This document shows positions 1 to 8,025 of a stretch of DNA of 64,000 nt, one piece after another. The DNA lies in the NCBI RefSeq assembly GCF_024320785.1, contig NZ_JANDBC010000001.1, positions 1,556,001 to 1,620,000 on the forward strand, read 5' to 3'. Every line of letters begins with the position of its first letter. Position 1 is the stretch's first letter. The notes below the pieces were generated by a model. It was not told where the DNA came from and did no database searches. It worked only from the letters and a program-made list of their open reading frames with translations. This DNA is from Gracilimonas sediminicola. GTDB lineage: Bacteria; Bacteroidota; Rhodothermia; Balneolales; Balneolaceae. A program made the translations under genes and the position numbers.

Positions 1-917
1 TCCTGATCCTCTTCTATAACATCTGAATCTATAAGCTCGTCAGGGGTTTCTTCGGGTTCCTCTTCTTCATCTCCGGCAAGGGCAGCGAAAGGATCGTCTT
101 CACCGCCACTCTCGTCATCCAGTTCTTCTTCTACATCCGCATCCCCGAACAGAGCATCCAGAGAATCGTCTTCATCGTCTCCTTCAGACAGTTGCTTGTT
201 CAATTCAGCCGCCAGGTCAGAATCATCGGTTTCTGAGGATTCTTCTGCTTTCTCATCATCTTTATCTCCTAACAAGCCGGAGAAAGTGCGCTCTGCCGAA
301 TCATCTTTGTAAGTATCAATACCCCACTTATCGGGACCCGGTTTGGGTTCTTCGGCATCCGAAATTTCTTCTTCCGTGTCTTCCTCAAGGTCTTCATCAG
401 CAAAATCGAAAGGCGCCTCTTCCTCATCATCGGCAAACTCCTCAACGTCCTCGGAAGTGTCTTCATCAATTGGTTCATCTTCGCTGTCATCAAGCTCAAA
501 AGAAGGGGTTTCTTCGTCCTCCTTGTCTTCATCTTCAAGGAGTCCGCCAAAAGGATCATCATCCTCACCGGCATCAGCCACAACCTCATCCGATTTTTCA
601 GAGGCATCTTCATCTTCCTTTTCTTCTGATTGAGGCGCTTCCTCGGTGGTTTCCGGAGCCGCGTCATCCATCTCTATCGGCTCCATGCCCACGTACTTAT
701 AATTTATTTCGGTGGCAAAATCATCCGAAGGGATAAAGAGAATATTATTTCCTATTCCGCTAAACACCCCCAGCCCGGATACTTCGTAAGCATCGCCTTC
801 GGCAATGGCTTCTTTAATTTCTTCAACGAGTTCTTCGAGCTGACTTTCAACCTTCTCTTTTTCAATTCCCGAAGTTTCGGTGAGCAGCTCTACCAGTTTT
901 TGATGATCTATATGCAT
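1..917 (-). CDS. HU-like N-terminal domain protein with long acidic tail (partial, C-terminus outside window)
   Basis: The reading frame is open from an ATG at 917 through the left window edge, giving 305 visible codons. The first about 80 residues (starting MHIDHQKLVELLTETSGI, with EVSGLGVFSGI near residue 45) resemble a single HU/IHF fold with the G-x-G-x-F signature. The rest is low-complexity and strongly acidic, with repeated DDPFGGLL/DDPFAALA-like modules separated by Glu/Asp runs. In Bacteroidota, proteins with an HU-like head, a long disordered linker and a C-terminal SPOR domain are known; the missing C-terminus prevents confirming that here. The start lies 3 nt after the stop of the upstream HU gene, preceded by a GGGG-rich site, so translation is probably coupled. 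Purine-rich codon bias produces serine-rich shadow frames on the other strand. Family level fairly sure, role uncertain. Confidence 0.7.
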   Translation of the reverse strand, partial: MHIDHQKLVELLTETSGIEKEKVESQLEELVEEIKEAIAEGDAYEVSGLGVFSGIGNNILFIPSDDFATEINYKYVGMEPIEMDDAAPETTEEAPQSEEKEDEDASEKSDEVVADAGEDDDPFGGLLEDEDKEDEETPSFELDDSEDEPIDEDTSEDVEEFADDEEEAPFDFADEDLEEDTEEEISDAEEPKPGPDKWGIDTYKDDSAERTFSGLLGDKDDEKAEESSETDDSDLAAELNKQLSEGDDEDDSLDALFGDADVEEELDDESGGEDDPFAALAGDEEEEPEETPDELIDSDVIEEDQ

Positions 918-920
918 GAC

Positions 921-1118
921 TTACCCCTTATTTTCTGCTGTAAATTCAACGGTGTCTTTTGGGGGGATCATCACATTGGTACCGTCGGCCTGTTTTTCTT
1001 GTTTTTGATTGTGATGAACGGCTTTAAATGTACCCAAGCCTTTTATTTCTACGGAATTCTTCATGATGATTTGATCACGAATCACAATTCCCAACGCTTC
1101 TAAAAACTCGTTTGTCAT
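921..1118 (-). CDS. Short HU-family DNA-binding protein
   Basis: Sixty-five residues. The segment VEIKGLGTFKAVHHNQ followed by IPPKDTVEFTAENKG matches the beta arm and C-terminal strands of HU (compare the G-x-G-T-F signature). Usual HU is about 90 residues; here roughly the first 20 residues, which form most of the first two helices, are missing. The frame carries a stop codon (1131-1133) only four codons above the ATG, so no longer start is available. The gene begins 4 nt after the stop of the outer-membrane protein gene and ends 3 nt before the next HU-like gene, so the three are probably one operon. It may dimerise with the neighbouring HU-like domain; that is inference. DNA binding is not certain because the dimerisation helices are reduced. 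Confidence 0.75.
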   Translation of the reverse strand: MTNEFLEALGIVIRDQIIMKNSVEIKGLGTFKAVHHNQKQEKQADGTNVMIPPKDTVEFTAENKG

Positions 1119-1122
1119 GTTA

Positions 1123-2841
1123 TTAGAATTTTATGGTTAAACCTCCGAAAACCTGGAATGGTCGTTCCTGATATCCATTCCAAATTTCATATTCCTGTCC
1201 CAAAAGATTTAATAGTTTGGCATAAACGCCAAAGGTATCATTAATTTGATATTCAACTCCGGCATTAAGCAGTACGTAAGCACTTAAATCTGAGTTTGCC
1301 GCCGGTGCTTCCCGTGAGCCAATATATTCTGCCCAACCGTTAATTGTAAGTTCTTTTATCACTTTATATGAAATAGCTCCTTCCACCCCAAGCTTCTCTT
1401 CATAAGGTATAAATCCACCCCCGCTTAACTTTGGGCTGCGAACATATACTTTACCGTCAAACCAGAATTTCTCAGGAAGTAATTGCTGGCTGGCTCCGGC
1501 GTAGAGTTCAAAAATGTTAGCGTCTGCATAGTTAACATTATAAAAGCCTGCAGTATTGGATGGCTGGAGTGTCTGACGCCGGTAATATGCATAATCTTTA
1601 ACGTGACGATAATTAACTCCTCCAAAAATACGGTTGCCATCAAACAGCTGGAAATTGACTTCGCCGGTAGTCCCAAGGTGATAAGCATGACGAAGTTGAT
1701 TCTGAACATTCAGGAATCGATTGTACTGGTGGTGTGATTGCTGAGTCTGCATTTCAGGTTTAGCAAAGGCGGTTCCTGAAATAGAGAGAGCGTTGCTAAA
1801 GTTATGTTTAATTCGGATTTCAGGAGTAAAATAGACCTTGCTGGTTGTGGGATCTGAGATATACTCAATTCCTCCTTTTCCACTTATTCTGGTACTGAAG
1901 TTTAACAATCGCTCATACTCAAAAGAAGCCCCGGCATCTACCCAGCTTTGATCGGATGATACGGGGTTTGAATAGTTTCCGGCTTCAAGAGAGGCGCTTA
2001 TATCAAAGGTTTCATAAAGGCGATTTCCCGGCCAGTAATAAGAAAATGTAGCATGGCCAATCTGCTCATCTAAATCTCCGGAAAGGCCGGAGTTTCCGGC
2101 ATCTAATGAAGTATTAAATACATTTCCTCCTAAAGCGGCTCGCCATCCGGTCAGGGTATTCTTGGACTGTTGAAGCGAAAGCTGCGCAGAGCCTCCGGAA
2201 TAACTCTTGTTGGATGTTTTACCAATAAAATTCTGCTGTAAGTTATCGGAGAGGTTAAACAGATCATTATAATCGCTCAGCCCTCCCACATCAATGGTAA
2301 GCCTGAGATCATCCTGAACCTTGGTTATATAACTTACATTGGCATCCAAATATCGAAAGGAGCTTTCCTGGTTGTCTAAGTGTCCATCTGAAGCCCGCAT
2401 GTTTACATCGGCAGAAATCAGGCTTTTTTCATTCAGCTTATAAAACCCATACCCATTCAGCTCCGGCGTGATAAAACTGCCAAAACCACCTCTTATGTAA
2501 GCATTGATGCGGTCAGGATTGGTGAGAACAGATCGTTGGGGAGGCTCAGGGCGGCCGAGTTGAGTGATAGAGATATCGGCTACGGCTTCTTCCCTCGTCT
2601 CCATAAAGGGCATGCGGTTGGGGTCGATCTGGAAAACCCGCGGCTTTGGATTGAAGCCCAAAATAGGCTGTCGTCTGAGGCCCGGAAAGCGTGCCTGGAA
2701 TTCACTTCGGATCTCAATATCCTGAGGATTAATTTCCGGCAAAAGGGAATTATCGGCCCCTTGTTGTCCGCCCTGTGCCAAGGCGAAAATCGGGCAAAAA
2801 AGAATAAATAGGGTAAATAATAGCGGTCTTGATCTCATCAT
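1123..2841 (-). CDS. Outer-membrane beta-barrel protein, TonB-receptor-like without visible plug
   Basis: A 572-residue secreted protein with a clear signal peptide (MMRSRPLLFTLFILFCPIFALAQ region, cleavage after AxAQ). From about residue 105 onward it consists of alternating amphipathic strands rich in aromatic residues, and it ends in GGLTIKF with a terminal Phe, as outer-membrane barrels do for BAM recognition. I do not see an N-terminal plug domain or TonB box, so a siderophore-type receptor function is not supported even though such proteins are often labelled TonB-dependent receptor. The N-terminal 100 residues are Pro-rich and probably periplasmic. It is the first gene of an apparent operon with the two HU-like genes, an association that suggests envelope function but does not define a substrate. 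Confidence 0.65.
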   Translation of the reverse strand: MMRSRPLLFTLFILFCPIFALAQGGQQGADNSLLPEINPQDIEIRSEFQARFPGLRRQPILGFNPKPRVFQIDPNRMPFMETREEAVADISITQLGRPEPPQRSVLTNPDRINAYIRGGFGSFITPELNGYGFYKLNEKSLISADVNMRASDGHLDNQESSFRYLDANVSYITKVQDDLRLTIDVGGLSDYNDLFNLSDNLQQNFIGKTSNKSYSGGSAQLSLQQSKNTLTGWRAALGGNVFNTSLDAGNSGLSGDLDEQIGHATFSYYWPGNRLYETFDISASLEAGNYSNPVSSDQSWVDAGASFEYERLLNFSTRISGKGGIEYISDPTTSKVYFTPEIRIKHNFSNALSISGTAFAKPEMQTQQSHHQYNRFLNVQNQLRHAYHLGTTGEVNFQLFDGNRIFGGVNYRHVKDYAYYRRQTLQPSNTAGFYNVNYADANIFELYAGASQQLLPEKFWFDGKVYVRSPKLSGGGFIPYEEKLGVEGAISYKVIKELTINGWAEYIGSREAPAANSDLSAYVLLNAGVEYQINDTFGVYAKLLNLLGQEYEIWNGYQERPFQVFGGLTIKF

Positions 2842-2989
2842 GGAACTGCGTTTCCTGAATGTACTAATTTTTATAGGAAGGATTAAGCGTTTACTAACGA
2901 AAAGATGTACCGGGAATTTTAGATGGTTGTTCCTGAAATGAGCTGTTTTCTATCGCTATATAGAGCTTGGTTGATTAACAAAGAGAAAA

Positions 2990-3364
2990 TTATTGATCAT
3001 TGTTTATTACCTTAAAATAGCTTGATTTGTTACTGCTTATAAAGTTTTTTGTAGTGTCATTTACAGATACTGCAACATCATACTCTCCTGGCTCTAGGTC
3101 AACAATGAAAGAGTAAGTATTTTCAGTTGTGGAAATAGTCTTTTGGCTATTAGGTAAAATCCATCCAAAAAGTAAATTCTGAGCCACACTATCTTCTAAC
3201 ACGCAGGTGATCATAATTACCTCATTCATTTTAACTGGGTTAGGATCTATATCAATTCGAATGATCTCAGCTTCAATCGGAGTTGGGGGATCTGGTACCG
3301 ATTTAAAACCATCACATCCGTAAAGAATTGATATTAATAATACTATGGCGGGGAATAATTTCAT
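2990..3364 (-). CDS. Small lipoprotein, PKD/Ig-like fold
   Basis: A 124-residue protein with a signal peptide and a lipobox ending in LYGC at about residue 17, so it should be lipidated on Cys17. The mature part has a Pro-rich spacer (SVPDPPTPIEAE) and then one domain of beta strands with the pattern VKMNEVIMITCVLED ... YSFIVDLEPGEYDVAVSV, which resembles PKD/immunoglobulin-like surface domains. No catalytic motif is visible. It follows nadA by 26 nt on the same strand and may be cotranscribed, but nothing suggests a role in NAD metabolism. The stretch between it and the gene at 2841 holds no other coding signal that I can support. Function unknown. Confidence 0.6.
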   Translation of the reverse strand: MKLFPAIVLLISILYGCDGFKSVPDPPTPIEAEIIRIDIDPNPVKMNEVIMITCVLEDSVAQNLLFGWILPNSQKTISTTENTYSFIVDLEPGEYDVAVSVNDTTKNFISSNKSSYFKVINNDQ

Positions 3365-3390
3365 TGGAAACGAGATCTGCGGTAACGAGG

Positions 3391-4500
3391 TTATGACCGT
3401 TCCAGCATTCGGTTTAATGCAAGCACCGCATTTTCTGCCACTGCTTCAGGCACGGTTATTTGATTAACCACTTCTCCCTCTTCCAGCTTCTCCAGCGACC
3501 ACAGTAAGTGTGGAAGATCAATGCGATTCATCGTCAGGCAAGGACACATAAACGGATTTAAGGAAACAATTTCTTTATCCGGGTTTTCCTGTGCCAGCCG
3601 GTTCACCAGGTTCATTTCGGTGCCGATGGCCCATTTCGTGCCGGGCTCAGCATTTTCAACGGTATCAATGATAAAGCTGGTGGAGCCATTGTAGTCGGAG
3701 GCCTGAACCACATCATAGGTACATTCGGGATGAACCAGAATTTTTGTGTCAGGTTCCTGCTTGCGAAGGTTTTCGATGTGCTTAATATTAAACTTCTCAT
3801 GAACGGAGCAGTGCCCTTTCCAGAGAATAACTTTCACATCTTCAAAATCGCCGTCATAGATGAACTCCCCTTCAATGGGAGCCCAAATGGCCATCTGCTC
3901 AAGAGGAACGCCCAGGTCGAAAGCCGTATTTCTGCCTAAATGTTGATCGGGTAAAAACAGAATGCGCTCCTTTTGGGTGAAGGCCCATTCCAGCATTTTT
4001 TTGGCGTTGGATGATGTTACCGTGGCTCCGCCATGTTTGCCTACAAAGCCCTTGATGGCTGCGGTAGAGTTGACGTAGGTAAGTGGCAAGATGGTATCAC
4101 CCCAAATTTCCTGCATTTTCACCCAGCCCAGCTCGGTTTGATCGATGTCGGCCATATCTGCCATAGAACAACCGGCGCGCAAGTCAGGGAGAATTACTTT
4201 TTGATCTGGTCCGGTGAGCATATCAGCCGTTTCGGCCATAAAGTGAACGCCACAGAATGCAATAAATTCAGCATTGGGCATTTCGGCACAGATTTGAGCG
4301 AGTTTCAGGGAATCGCCCCGGGCATCCGCAAACTGTATCACTTCATCCTTTTGGTAATGATGACCCGGAATAAAGAGCCGATCGCCGAATTTGGCTTTTA
4401 TTTCCAGAATACGAGCTTCCATTTCTTCCTGGGAAAGCTCACTGTATCGCTTGGGAAGGGATACTTCGGATTCAATCTCTAAAACATCTAAAACTTCCAT
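3391..4500 (-). CDS. nadA: Quinolinate synthase NadA
   Basis: Condenses iminoaspartate with dihydroxyacetone phosphate to quinolinate, the precursor of NAD, in the cytoplasm. The 369-residue length and layout match the longer Bacillus-type NadA. Cysteines at 111 ([10 protein letters not shown]), 231 (GHCSVHEKF) and 319/321 ([10 protein letters not shown]) correspond to the three ligands of the [4Fe-4S] cluster; HPECTYDVV near residue 257 and the N-terminal [10 protein letters not shown] are typical substrate-site motifs. It is the third coding step of a minus-strand unit after nadC and a PIN/antitoxin-like pair, with its ATG 10 nt from the preceding stop. No nadB (aspartate oxidase) is in the window, so iminoaspartate must come from an unlinked oxidase or dehydrogenase. 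Confidence 0.97.
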   Translation of the reverse strand: MEVLDVLEIESEVSLPKRYSELSQEEMEARILEIKAKFGDRLFIPGHHYQKDEVIQFADARGDSLKLAQICAEMPNAEFIAFCGVHFMAETADMLTGPDQKVILPDLRAGCSMADMADIDQTELGWVKMQEIWGDTILPLTYVNSTAAIKGFVGKHGGATVTSSNAKKMLEWAFTQKERILFLPDQHLGRNTAFDLGVPLEQMAIWAPIEGEFIYDGDFEDVKVILWKGHCSVHEKFNIKHIENLRKQEPDTKILVHPECTYDVVQASDYNGSTSFIIDTVENAEPGTKWAIGTEMNLVNRLAQENPDKEIVSLNPFMCPCLTMNRIDLPHLLWSLEKLEEGEVVNQITVPEAVAENAVLALNRMLERS

Positions 4501-4510
4501 AAAGGGATAA

Positions 4511-4672
4511 TTAAGAATTGGGGTGCTTCTGAGGAGATTCCCTCAAAAAATTTTGCATCGCTTTAGAAGCATTTTTATGAAGTAAATCCCTGTCAGCATA
4601 ATACTTTTCATAAAAACGATTTCTTAATCGCTTCTTAAGGTCCAAGGCTTTTATTTCTTTTTTTTCACCCAT
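4511..4672 (-). CDS. Small basic protein, probable antitoxin partner of the PIN protein
   Basis: A 53-residue frame that overlaps the end of the PIN gene by 8 nt. It begins [20 protein letters not shown] and continues with a helical, charged segment ([11 protein letters not shown]). A strong ribosome site (AAAGGAG) sits 7 nt above the ATG inside the PIN coding sequence, the best sign that it is translated. Small helical proteins of about 50 residues encoded next to this class of PIN protein are the usual antitoxin-like partners, but I cannot confirm the family by eye. The gene lies 10 nt above the nadA ATG. It could instead be a fortuitous frame; the overlap, ribosome site and spacing argue against that. 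Confidence 0.6.
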   Translation of the reverse strand: MGEKKEIKALDLKKRLRNRFYEKYYADRDLLHKNASKAMQNFLRESPQKHPNS

Positions 4673-5117
4673 AATAAAACTCCTTTGGGGAGCGGATTTC
4701 TATTTCATCATAATTTAAGGAATTGTTGACTATATTAAATCCCTCAATTCGATTAAGGTTAACGATATGTTTAAAATTCCAGCTAACCAAGACATCGACT
4801 TTATAAACGGTTGAAATAGCTACGTGTAATGCATCTTCAAAGTATTTTTCAGAAACAACTTTTTCTTCTATGTATTTGTCAGCCAGTAACTCACAGTTTT
4901 CAGTCAATTCAAGGGTTTCAAGTTTGGTTGCTTTCAAAGACGTTAGCAATTGGATTACACGCTCCGGCGCTCCTTCATATAACTCATCCACCGTAATAGC
5001 TGATATTACCGGGCTTAACTTTTCCTGTTCGAAAAGCTCAAACAATCTCTTGGTTTCTTTCCTGAATTCTTTGTCAAAAAAGCCACCGAAAATGGATGTG
5101 TCTAAGTAAACTCTCAT
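4665..5117 (-). CDS. PIN-domain protein, putative VapC-like toxin ribonuclease
   Basis: About 150 residues. The start MRVYLDTSIFGGFF puts the first catalytic Asp at residue 5 as is usual for PIN domains; ITVDELYEGAP supplies the conserved Glu, and EDALHVAIS plus VSWNFKHI give the third acidic residue and the C-terminal signature of this PIN subfamily. PIN proteins are Mg-dependent single-strand ribonucleases, most often toxins. I chose the ATG at 5117 over a TTG at 5129 because the ATG has GAGTGAGG just above it and yields the standard N-terminus; nadC then ends 4 nt upstream. The gene sits inside the nadC-nadA transcription unit, an odd place for a toxin. The small gene overlapping its 3' end is the likely antitoxin. 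Confidence 0.85.
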   Translation of the reverse strand: MRVYLDTSIFGGFFDKEFRKETKRLFELFEQEKLSPVISAITVDELYEGAPERVIQLLTSLKATKLETLELTENCELLADKYIEEKVVSEKYFEDALHVAISTVYKVDVLVSWNFKHIVNLNRIEGFNIVNNSLNYDEIEIRSPKEFYYG

Positions 5118-5121
5118 TGCC

Positions 5122-5952
5122 TCACTCAAGGTTAAAACTGATATCCAGGGCCTTAACAGAATGGGTCAGCCAGCCCAGAGAAATTACATCTGCACCACAA
5201 TCTTTATAACCGGCGATGTTCTCCGGGGTGATGCCGCCGGAGACTTCAACAACAATCTCGTCAGGGATTAATTGCATCAGTTCTTTTACTTCTTCCGGAG
5301 AGCGGTTGTCGAGCATGATAACATCTGCTTTTGCTTTTACGGCCTCCAACACCTGCTTTTTATTTTCCGTTTCTACCTCAATTTTCACCATATGTCCAAC
5401 CCGGGCTCGTACCAGCTCAACCGCACTTTTTATGTTACCCGCAGCTTTAATGTGATTGTCTTTGATCATTACCCCGTCATCCAGCCTGAAGCGGTGATTT
5501 TTGCCCCCGCCACAACGAACGGCATACTTCTGTAAAGAGCGAAGGCCGGGCAACGTTTTTCGGGTGTCGGTTATGGTAATGTTGGGATCTCCCAGCAGCT
5601 CAATAACCTGCCGGGTAGATGAAGCGATTCCGCTCAGGTGCTGAATCAAATTCAGAATAACCCGCTCGCCCTTCAGTAATACCTGAACAGGGGCTTCAAC
5701 TTCGGCTATTTTCTCCCCTTCTTTTACAGGCATACCGTCATTTTTATGAAGGGAAATCCTGGCCGACTCATCTAACATTTGGTAGCCGGCGGCTATAACT
5801 TCCAGCCCTGCCAGCACCCCATCAGCCTTAGCGGTGTAAACGCCTTTCCCAAGCTGGTTTTTGGGAAAAATAGAATCGGAAGTCAGGTCGCCCAATCCAA
5901 TATCTTCACGAAAAGCGTTGGTCAGAATTTCTTTTAGCTCAAGATGGTTCAT
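5122..5952 (-). CDS. nadC: Nicotinate-nucleotide pyrophosphorylase (quinolinate phosphoribosyltransferase) NadC
   Basis: Converts quinolinate and PRPP to nicotinic acid mononucleotide, CO2 and PPi, the step after NadA. At 276 residues it has normal length. Recognisable motifs are GDLTSD near the N-terminus, LNLIQHLSGIAS, TRKTLPGLR with the quinolinate-binding Arg/Lys, RCGGGKNHRFRLDDGVMIKDNHI, and the C-terminal EVSGGI barrel motif. It is the first gene of the minus-strand unit leading to the PIN pair and nadA, and is divergent from the cysteine desulfurase at 6033. A TATCTTTG element, matching the Bacteroidota -7 consensus TAnnTTTG, lies at 5996-6003 in the correct orientation. Confidence 0.97.
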   Translation of the reverse strand: MNHLELKEILTNAFREDIGLGDLTSDSIFPKNQLGKGVYTAKADGVLAGLEVIAAGYQMLDESARISLHKNDGMPVKEGEKIAEVEAPVQVLLKGERVILNLIQHLSGIASSTRQVIELLGDPNITITDTRKTLPGLRSLQKYAVRCGGGKNHRFRLDDGVMIKDNHIKAAGNIKSAVELVRARVGHMVKIEVETENKKQVLEAVKAKADVIMLDNRSPEEVKELMQLIPDEIVVEVSGGITPENIAGYKDCGADVISLGWLTHSVKALDISFNLE

Positions 5953-5995
5953 AAAAGTGAATCAGCCGTTTTATTTGTCTATTTTCAAAGGGTAA

Positions 5996-6003
5996 CAAAG
6001 ATA
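5996..6003 (-). promoter_or_regulatory. Candidate Bacteroidota -7 promoter element for nadC
   Basis: On the minus strand this octamer reads TATCTTTG, an exact match to the TAnnTTTG consensus of the Bacteroidota housekeeping sigma factor. It is 43 nt above the nadC ATG, which would give a leader of about 37 nt. I see no convincing -33 TTG at the expected distance, so the call rests on one element only. Confidence 0.4.
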
Positions 6004-6032
6004 CCTTTTTTTAAACATAAGAGCGATCGTCG

Positions 6033-7205
6033 ATGATTTACCTGGACCATGCCGCTACAACGCCCATCAGTGACAAAGCGCTGGAGGTGTATGTAAATGT
6101 CTCGAAGCATTATTTTGGCAACCCCAGCAGCATGCACGATGAAGGCTCTTCGGCAAAGCAGATTCTGGAAGCATCCGCAAAAACCATAGCCGGGACTTTA
6201 AACGCGCGCCCTAAAGATGTGTTCTTTACTTCCGGTGCATCAGAATCGAGCTTTCTGGCAATCTATTCACTGTTGAATTCGCTGGGGGAAGAATCGGGAC
6301 ACCTGATTACCACACCCATCGAGCATTCTTCGGTGAGAAACCTGTTTTTAAAGCTGAAGCAGGAAGGGTATGAAGTATCAGTAGTTTCTGTGAATGAGTA
6401 TGGGGAAGTGGATTTTGAAGAGTTGAAAAACCTGGTTCGGGAAGATACCGTTCTTGCCTCCATTCAGCATGTGAATTCGGAAATCGGAACCATCCAGGAT
6501 TTAGCCAGGATAGGCGCTTTTCTTCATGAAAAAGGAGTGATGCTTCACAGCGATTGTGTGCAAAGCTTTGGCCGTATCCCGATAGATGTACAAACCTTAA
6601 ACGTGGATGCTATTTCCCTATCAAGCCATAAAATATATGGGCCGAAAGGATGTGGAGCAGTTTGGATGAACCCCAAAGTGGAATGGAAACCGGTATTCCC
6701 GGATACAGATAATCAAAAGAAATTTAAGCCCGGAACAGCGGATGTTCCCACTGTTGCAGCTTTTGCAACGGCGGCCAAGTTAATCACACAAAACCGCGTG
6801 ACTGAACAACATCGCATCCTAAAACTTAGGGAGCAGCTATTAGCTGAATTAACAAAGCTGGATTATGAGGTGGTGGTTGAGCAGCACCCGCGTGAGTATG
6901 TGCCCAATATTTTAGGCTTGCGGTTTCCGGGTATCGAAGGGCAGTTTTTTATGCTGGAATGCAGCCAGGCAGGACTGGCAATCTCAACCGGGAGCGCCTG
7001 TCAGGTTGGTTCAGAAAAACCAAACAAGACCATGACAGCCATTGGAAAAGACGAACAAGAAGCACGGGAGTTTGTGCGTTTATCGTTCGGAAAGGAGAAT
7101 CAAATGGAACAGATTCCACAGATAATTGAAAAAATGAGTGGTATCTTGAAGCGACATTTTGAAAAAGTTAATCATCATAAGAAGAAAGAAGGGATGACGA
7201 CATGA
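6033..7205 (+). CDS. Cysteine desulfurase, NifS/NadS-like
   Basis: A PLP-dependent enzyme that removes sulfur from cysteine for Fe-S cluster assembly. The 390 residues start MIYLDHAATTP, the family hallmark; Lys200 in SLSSHKIYGPKG is the PLP lysine and Cys323 in STGSACQVGS is the persulfide cysteine on its mobile loop. His98 and Gln178 regions fit the PLP pocket. It is divergent from nadC with 80 bp between them. NifS-like proteins (NadS) linked to nad genes are known to mature the NadA cluster, so this is a reasonable, though inferred, assignment. It overlaps the next gene by 4 nt (ATGA), so the two are translationally coupled. Confidence 0.9.
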   Translation: MIYLDHAATTPISDKALEVYVNVSKHYFGNPSSMHDEGSSAKQILEASAKTIAGTLNARPKDVFFTSGASESSFLAIYSLLNSLGEESGHLITTPIEHSSVRNLFLKLKQEGYEVSVVSVNEYGEVDFEELKNLVREDTVLASIQHVNSEIGTIQDLARIGAFLHEKGVMLHSDCVQSFGRIPIDVQTLNVDAISLSSHKIYGPKGCGAVWMNPKVEWKPVFPDTDNQKKFKPGTADVPTVAAFATAAKLITQNRVTEQHRILKLREQLLAELTKLDYEVVVEQHPREYVPNILGLRFPGIEGQFFMLECSQAGLAISTGSACQVGSEKPNKTMTAIGKDEQEAREFVRLSFGKENQMEQIPQIIEKMSGILKRHFEKVNHHKKKEGMTT

Positions 7206-7768
7206 AACGAGGATTATTCTTACTCACGCTATTTGGGCTTTTATTCAGCAGCACGGCATTTAGCCAGGGTTCAGGAGAGTCGGAAACGAGAATCAATATT
7301 GTGAAATACAGTGATTACCAGTGCCCGGCCTGTAAATACTTCGTATCCATCGAAGAGCAGCTGAAGGAAGAATATGGAGGTGAGATTTCCATCACTACCA
7401 AGCACTTTCCGCTGAATATGCACGAATACGCGCAACTGGCATCGCGGGTTGCCGAGGCCGCCAGGGAGCAGGACAAATACCAGGAAATGCATGACATGAT
7501 TTTTGCCGGGCAGGAACAATGGGCCCGGGGAAATGCGGAAGCTATTTTTATCGGATATGCCAAAAGCCTGGACCTGGATATGGAGCAGTTCAGAAATGAT
7601 ATGAACTCCGCCGATATGCAGCGAAAAGTGATGGCAGATAAACGGGAAGGATTGAACCTGAACGTAAACTCAACGCCGACATTCTTCATTAATGGAACCA
7701 AGTTGGAGAACAACCCGCGCACCTTTGAGCAGTTCAAGCAGCTTATTGAGGCAATGGTTAAATCATAA
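7202..7768 (+). CDS. DsbA-family thiol oxidoreductase, secreted
   Basis: A 188-residue periplasmic thioredoxin-fold protein. It has a signal peptide (residues 1 to about 22, ending AFSQ), a CPAC active site in YSDYQCPACKYF at about residue 44, an inserted helical domain as in DsbA/DsbG, and the cis-Pro loop NSTPTFFING near residue 160. The type is close to the DsbA-like/BdbD group (Thioredoxin_4) that forms or rearranges disulfides in exported proteins. Its start codon overlaps the cysteine desulfurase stop in ATGA. Why a periplasmic oxidoreductase is coupled to a cytoplasmic sulfur-mobilising enzyme is unclear. No DsbB partner is visible nearby. Confidence 0.88.
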   Translation: MKRGLFLLTLFGLLFSSTAFSQGSGESETRINIVKYSDYQCPACKYFVSIEEQLKEEYGGEISITTKHFPLNMHEYAQLASRVAEAAREQDKYQEMHDMIFAGQEQWARGNAEAIFIGYAKSLDLDMEQFRNDMNSADMQRKVMADKREGLNLNVNSTPTFFINGTKLENNPRTFEQFKQLIEAMVKS

Positions 7769-8025
7769 CCGTTACCTTTGATTTTATCGCTACTAAATCG
7801 TGAAAGCACAAAAGGCTTAGTGGTTGGTTTTTATGCCGTACTGTGCTCGAAATAGCAAGCGATGAAGTTGCAATTTCTCTTCGTTACAACGCAGAGATTC
7901 AGGAGCGAGATTGTCTCTTACACCGAATAGATTTATTGTGCATCGTTCAAAATTCAGTGTTTGATGTTCAATATTCGATGTTCTTTTCCCTTATCTTTGG
8001 GGTGAATTTTGAAACCCATTTTTTC
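7769..8025 (+). other. Noncoding stretch upstream of argS with repeat-like text
   Basis: An in-frame extension above argS would cover part of this interval, but it has no similarity to ArgS and contains repeat-like sequence. At 7945-7985 is a degenerate copy of the GTTCAATGTTCGATGTTC-type intergenic repeat seen also near 37590, 38395 and 58475. A TATCTTTG promoter-like element at 7992-7999 places transcription start just above the ATG at 8026, so I treat the interval as noncoding. Confidence 0.6.
7992..7999 (+). promoter_or_regulatory. Candidate -7 promoter element for argS
   Basis: TATCTTTG matches TAnnTTTG and ends 26 nt above the argS ATG, giving a short leader of about 20 nt. No clear -33 box is visible at the expected spacing. 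It supports choosing the ATG at 8026 as the argS start rather than any upstream codon. Confidence 0.4.

Noticed and set aside
343-736. Open serine- and histidine-rich frames on the plus strand
   Set aside because: They mirror the acidic Glu/Asp codons of the minus-strand HU-like gene, with extreme low-complexity composition and no ribosome site. Shadows of the real gene.
4665-5129. TTG start for the PIN gene (5129)
   Set aside because: Would overlap nadC by 8 nt and add MSEA before the conserved start; the ATG at 5117 has a better ribosome site.
7843-8025. N-terminal extension of argS by 61 residues
   Set aside because: The extension has no ArgS similarity, has repeat-like text, and a promoter-like TATCTTTG lies inside it. 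ATG 8026 gives the canonical N-terminus.
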